64,000 bases of DNA. Origin: Methylobacterium sp. WSM2598 (GTDB taxonomy: Bacteria; Pseudomonadota; Alphaproteobacteria; Rhizobiales; Beijerinckiaceae). The notes under the pieces are model-generated. The model was given only the letters and a program-made list of their open reading frames with translations, was not told the origin of the DNA and searched no databases. The stretch is from positions 6,878,125-6,942,124 of the forward strand of contig NZ_KB900609.1 of assembly GCF_000379105.1 (NCBI RefSeq), written 5' to 3'. The number at the start of each line of letters is the position of its first letter. Position 1 is the first letter of the stretch. Position numbers and translations under genes: made by a program. Shown here in pieces: positions 62,301 through 64,000 of this stretch.

Positions 62301-64000
62301 CGCCGCATTCTCGGCGGAGTGCGCCAGGGCGGAGGCCGCCGCCTCGCTGCGCTCCGCCAGGGCCTCGACCGCGCGGCGCAGGCGCTCGTCGGCCTGCGCG
62401 GTGCGCTCGTCGAGCCGCGCCCCGACCATGTCGGCGGTGCCGAGCAGCGCGGTCGTCGCCGCGGCCATCTTCCCGTCGAGGCTGCCGGTGGCGGCCTCGA
62501 CCGCCTGGGCGAAGGCGGAGGCGACGCTGCCGATGCGCGCGTCGACCGTGCCGGTCGCCATCTCGGCCGAGCGGGCGATCGCCACCGCGGCGTCCCGCGC
62601 CCGCAGGACCACGAATTCCACCGCCTCGCGCAGGGCCGCGTCGGTCTCCTGCGCCTGGGCGCCGATCTGCCCGCGGGCCGCCTCGGCCGCCTGCGAGAAC
62701 TGCGCGGCGACGCCGCCGAGGCGCGCGTCGAGGCTCCCGGTCGCCGTCTCGGCCGCGCGGGCGAGCGCCGCCGCGGCGTCCTCGGCCCGGGTCGCCAGGG
62801 TCTCGACCGCGCCGCGCAGGGCCGCGTCGGTCTGCGCCGTGCGCGCGGTCACCCGCCCCTCGGCCGCCTCCGCCGCCCGCAGGAACGCCTCCGCCGCTCC
62901 CGCGAGCCGCGCATCCACCGCCCCGGCCGCCGTCTCGGCCGTGCGGGTGATCACCGAGGCCGCGTCGCGCGCCCGCAGCACCATCCCGTCGAGGGTCTCG
63001 CGCAGGGCCGCGTCGGTCTCCTGCACGGTGGCGCCGATCTGCCCGCGCGCCGTCTCGGCCGCCTGGGCGAGCTGCGCGGCCGCGCCGCCGAGGCGCGCGT
63101 CGAGGTCGCCGGTCGCCGAATCCGCCGCGCCGGCGAGCGCCGCCGCGGCCGCCTCGGCCCGGGTCGCCAGGGCCTCGACCGCGCCGCGCAGGGCCGCGTC
63201 GGTCTGCGCCGTGCGCGAGGCCAGCCGCCCCTCGGCCGCCTCCGCCGCCCGCAGGAACGCCTCCGCGACCCCCGCGAGGCGCGTATCCACCGTCCCGGCC
63301 GCCGTCTCGGCCGATTGGAGGATGGCCGCCGCGGCGTCCTCGGCCCGGGCCGCCAGGGTCTCGACCGCGCCGCGCAGGGCCGCGTCGGTCTGCGCCGTGC
63401 GCGCGGTCACCCGCCCCTCGGCCGCCTCCGCCGCCCGCAGGAACGCCTCCGCCGCTCCCGCGAGCCGCGCATCCACCGCCCCGGCCGCCGTCTCGGCCGT
63501 GCGGGCGATCACCGAGGCCGCGTCGCGCGCCCGCAGCACCATCCCGTCGAGGGTCTCGCGCAGGGCCGCGTCGGTCTCCTGCACGGTGGCGCCGATCTGC
63601 CCGCGCGCCGTCTCGGCCGCCTGGGCGAGCTCGGCGGCCACGCCGCCGAGGCGCGCGTCGAGGTCGCCGGTCGCCGAGGCGGCCGCGTGCGCCACCGCCT
63701 CGGCGGCGGCCTCGATGCGGCCGAGGGCCTCGCGCAGCTGCGCATCGGTCGCGTCGGCCCGGGCGTGGAGCATCCGGGTGCTCTCCTCGGCCGCGCCGAG
63801 GACGCGGGAGGCCGCGGCCCCGCTCGTGGCCTCGAAGGCGGCGGCGAGATCCTCGGCGCTCAGGCGGGCGAGGTCGACGCTCTCGGCCGTGCGGGCGCCG
63901 ATCGCCTGCGCGACCGTCTCGGCCGAGCGGCGCAGCACGTCCACCACCTCGGCCGCGCGGGCGTTGAGCTCGGTGCCGGTCGCCTCCACGGTGCGGTGGA
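56370..64000 (-). CDS. Giant coiled-coil protein, GPR-like polar growth protein, 5' end outside window
   Basis: The frame is open to the right edge, giving more than 2540 residues. Almost all is a heptad-like helical repeat of about 40 residues (ARTAQTDAALRGAVETLA, RAEDAAAALARAAETATG) resembling apolipoprotein A1/A4/E. Near the C-terminus follow a Pro/Ala linker (about 180-280 residues from the end) and a conserved end domain (SISGNIARMIDHQAAVSLWE, SNLFTRDLYTAAGKQTFDEI, VYTMLAHASGRF). Size, repeat type and end domain fit the Growth Pole Ring (GPR) protein of Agrobacterium and other Hyphomicrobiales, which organises polar cell-wall growth. N-terminal membrane segments expected for GPR would be outside the window. 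Internal nucleotide repeats show recent expansion. Confidence 0.7.
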   Translation of the reverse strand, partial: HRTVEATGTELNARAAEVVDVLRRSAETVAQAIGARTAESVDLARLSAEDLAAAFEATSGAAASRVLGAAEESTRMLHARADATDAQLREALGRIEAAAEAVAHAAASATGDLDARLGGVAAELAQAAETARGQIGATVQETDAALRETLDGMVLRARDAASVIARTAETAAGAVDARLAGAAEAFLRAAEAAEGRVTARTAQTDAALRGAVETLAARAEDAAAAILQSAETAAGTVDTRLAGVAEAFLRAAEAAEGRLASRTAQTDAALRGAVEALATRAEAAAAALAGAADSATGDLDARLGGAAAQLAQAAETARGQIGATVQETDAALRETLDGMVLRARDAASVITRTAETAAGAVDARLAGAAEAFLRAAEAAEGRVTARTAQTDAALRGAVETLATRAEDAAAALARAAETATGSLDARLGGVAAQFSQAAEAARGQIGAQAQETDAALREAVEFVVLRARDAAVAIARSAEMATGTVDARIGSVASAFAQAVEAATGSLDGKMAAATTALLGTADMVGARLDERTAQADERLRRAVEALAERSEAAASALAHSAENAAGAVDARFAGLAESFLRAADEAGRRVSARTEEADEGLRRALDGLAARAEAVAAAIAAAAESATGGLDGRVEAVAASLVGAADEMGARLGRRAAEADEALRRSVEVLAARAEEAAGAIARSAETATGAVDARLAGVAEAFLQAAEAAETRVAARSGEADATLRRSVESLAERAETAAAAIGQAAEEIGRELTARIGTVETAFGGSGRDVVALIGQHADETQARLAGVGRDIVLAVTSQGARVNDALVRTGETLASTAETSGKALDEVLTNRLAALQDLIARGDILADRISRDTGAISETVVSRLEEIDRVITVEGRAVADRIAERTREASDLVETRLGALEERSAKRTAELSASFDSLVGQVDKHLGARATALNEALIVRAGEIARAMAEGGREVAQALDARADELARAVTAQIQAMSDALGARAGEIGGEFGRRTEELAARLDEGAARFDERVLARLDGVAAALDARSRVIEEAFGGQAQEILRQVEARTRALDEELGRRARDLVDLVEHHGGAASRDLAGQGEAIRAAFETGAESLSRLVEERVAALAAGLDERRRLIEDTFGARTQEVLGEIEARTRALDEELGRRTRDLVGFVETHSGAASRDLAGHAEAIRAAFEGRAEGLSRLVEERTAALAAELDERGRAMFGTVGQRMTDLARLFDRGGASLAELLERRGESVIGRLQEAVAEAERSLESGGARLQEGVAGRTGVLAELLDRGTASLAEVLEQRGEALVGRLQGAVAEAERALDAGGTRLQEGVAARTAALTTLLDARGGAVDAAFEDRLRRLGSLVDEQATTIHALLDGQAEILRAALDERIRALHDLLDQRAAAMRGLLDGQAGALGHVLDERVGALQGLLSERGQGLAQLFETRVGDLTGALDARTRDLATLFDRRLAALDLLVERRGSALAETVEARANALASLVDDRAAAFARTVDDRAASLSGQLQARIHDLGRAVDERAEAFSGLVEGRRAAFAQLLDGGAGLRDLLAENERAIAALLESRQAALAREMHERTASLAALLDERVRILSGTLAQGGQALADAMGAGDSAVAALQARVATLSEAVEGSTQALVSLFDGRATELLALIETRGGALGAALQSRIAEFAEVVAQRDAAFRALVEGGAEALGRVLDARGEALAARLQGQIAALDGTVAAGADAFAHTIEARAQALASVLQERGDALAGSVDERSAAFTARIDGRMRAFAALVAARGEALADAFDDRSDAYAALVDTRMAALTQALDERAAAFQAAFDERQEGLTGGFDRRAAALAALIDQRSATLARSLAEAAREMVQALDGPGADLARSLDERVGTLAEIVDGRGQALGRTLEASTRTLQEAIDARGQDLVARLEASGQAVVGGLDQQVAALRGLVEGPGTALVSALGERSEALEQALVHGVGGVIEALERRGRELAEAASRTAAELHAAADQGATRAVEVLRQANERLGGDLGVLLGRVEGACLGLQELVGSAGENLAAIENGLAGRVQQIQAALGEIAEETGRASEQVSGRVAQLQDVASGSLRQAATLAAALDARGKALAETTRQHLAGLAEAAGQLEGVEGRIAATLSERQAAIDALLGRIDERAGALSASTEGLGGRVEETLRGVEARVQALGESLSRSARDAAEALSRAVEELRGSAEADGARAAEAVRGAVQGASGELQGAFGEAASRFQGTVESLRGMAAEIRRTLDEIRQDLQRGVSAIPQETQDATSEMRRVVADQIKALNELSSLVARSGRAADVAAPKLADARSVEARAAVGAEAPRPAAPRPAQAAPAPAPATPAAPATRPAPTPAPAAPAARGAPAPRPAPAPAPARPAAGPAPAPRPVGTGWLSDLLSRASQDEAPAEAGAAQRTGEEGLGTIDSISGNIARMIDHQAAVSLWERYRAGESNLFTRDLYTAAGKQTFDEIRRRYQSEPEFRRTVDRYVREFERLLGEVSRADKDPRRANAYLTSETGKVYTMLAHASGRFEGA
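62767..63119 (-). repeat. 353-bp internal direct repeat, downstream copy
   Basis: Nearly identical to 63325-63677, offset by 558 bases (a multiple of three). It encodes about 118 residues of the coiled coil, including GQIGATVQETDAALRETLDG. Confidence 0.85.
63325..63677 (-). repeat. 353-bp internal direct repeat, upstream copy
   Basis: Partner of 62767-63119 with only a few base changes (for example GCGGGCGATCACC for GCGGGTGATCACC). Synonymous positions are conserved too, which shows a recent duplication or gene conversion. Confidence 0.85.

Overview
The window is high-GC DNA from an alphaproteobacterium of the order Hyphomicrobiales, most likely Methylobacterium or a close relative. This rests on the gene set (heme-PAS FixL/FixJ/FixK, TrcR, a DUF4170 protein, rpsA, prs, a GPR-like giant coiled-coil protein) and on the strong G/C bias at third codon positions. 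The assignment is inference; no rRNA lies in the window. I saw no tRNA, rRNA or CRISPR array.

Region 1 (1-3046) is an AT-rich, broken RHS polymorphic-toxin locus. The 5' end of an IS256-type transposase gene lies at the left edge and cuts into an rhs core. After the core come a toxin-like tail, an overlapping immunity-like gene, a second toxin tail with a decayed immunity gene, and a second partial copy of the first immunity tail with its spacer. It reads as a graveyard of displaced toxin/immunity modules.

Region 2 (3047-21002) is a low-oxygen response island. fixL-fixJ is followed by a FixT-like single receiver behind an apparent FixK box, then fixK. Next come an alcohol dehydrogenase, an hsp20 and a tandem universal stress protein on the minus strand, an ABC-type membrane domain, and an operon phaC-fabI-(maoC-pta)-ackA. 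A sugar-kinase-like/P-loop fusion, an Mg-type P-ATPase and a 44-residue protein follow. TTGA-N6-TCAA-like palindromes lie upstream of several of these, suggesting one FixLJ-FixK regulon that ties oxygen sensing to PHB storage, acetate/ATP fermentation and stress proteins.

Region 3 (21549-36548) is an exopolysaccharide cluster: GNAT protein, Tat-exported glycosidase-like protein, four GT4 glycosyltransferases, a Wzc-like copolymerase/kinase, an O-antigen ligase/polymerase, a MurJ-like flippase and a polysaccharide deacetylase, mostly with stop/start overlaps. A CYTH phosphatase follows. Several short tandem repeats sit here.

Region 4 (37108-45532) is an accessory region: a sulfotransferase fused to a methyltransferase-like remnant, a beta-helix secreted protein, an SGNH-type protein, a radical SAM protein, and a minus-strand set of an alpha/beta-hydrolase-like protein, an acyl carrier protein and a fatty acyl-AMP ligase. 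It could be an uncharacterised acyl or lipid modification pathway.

Region 5 (45851-64000) is mainly core genome on the minus strand: rpsA, trcR, prs, a DUF4170 gene, a secreted protein, an IorAB-type molybdenum hydroxylase, xseA, and a very long coiled-coil protein that runs off the right edge. Four copies of a roughly 100-bp dispersed repeat mark intergenic spaces in regions 3 to 5.
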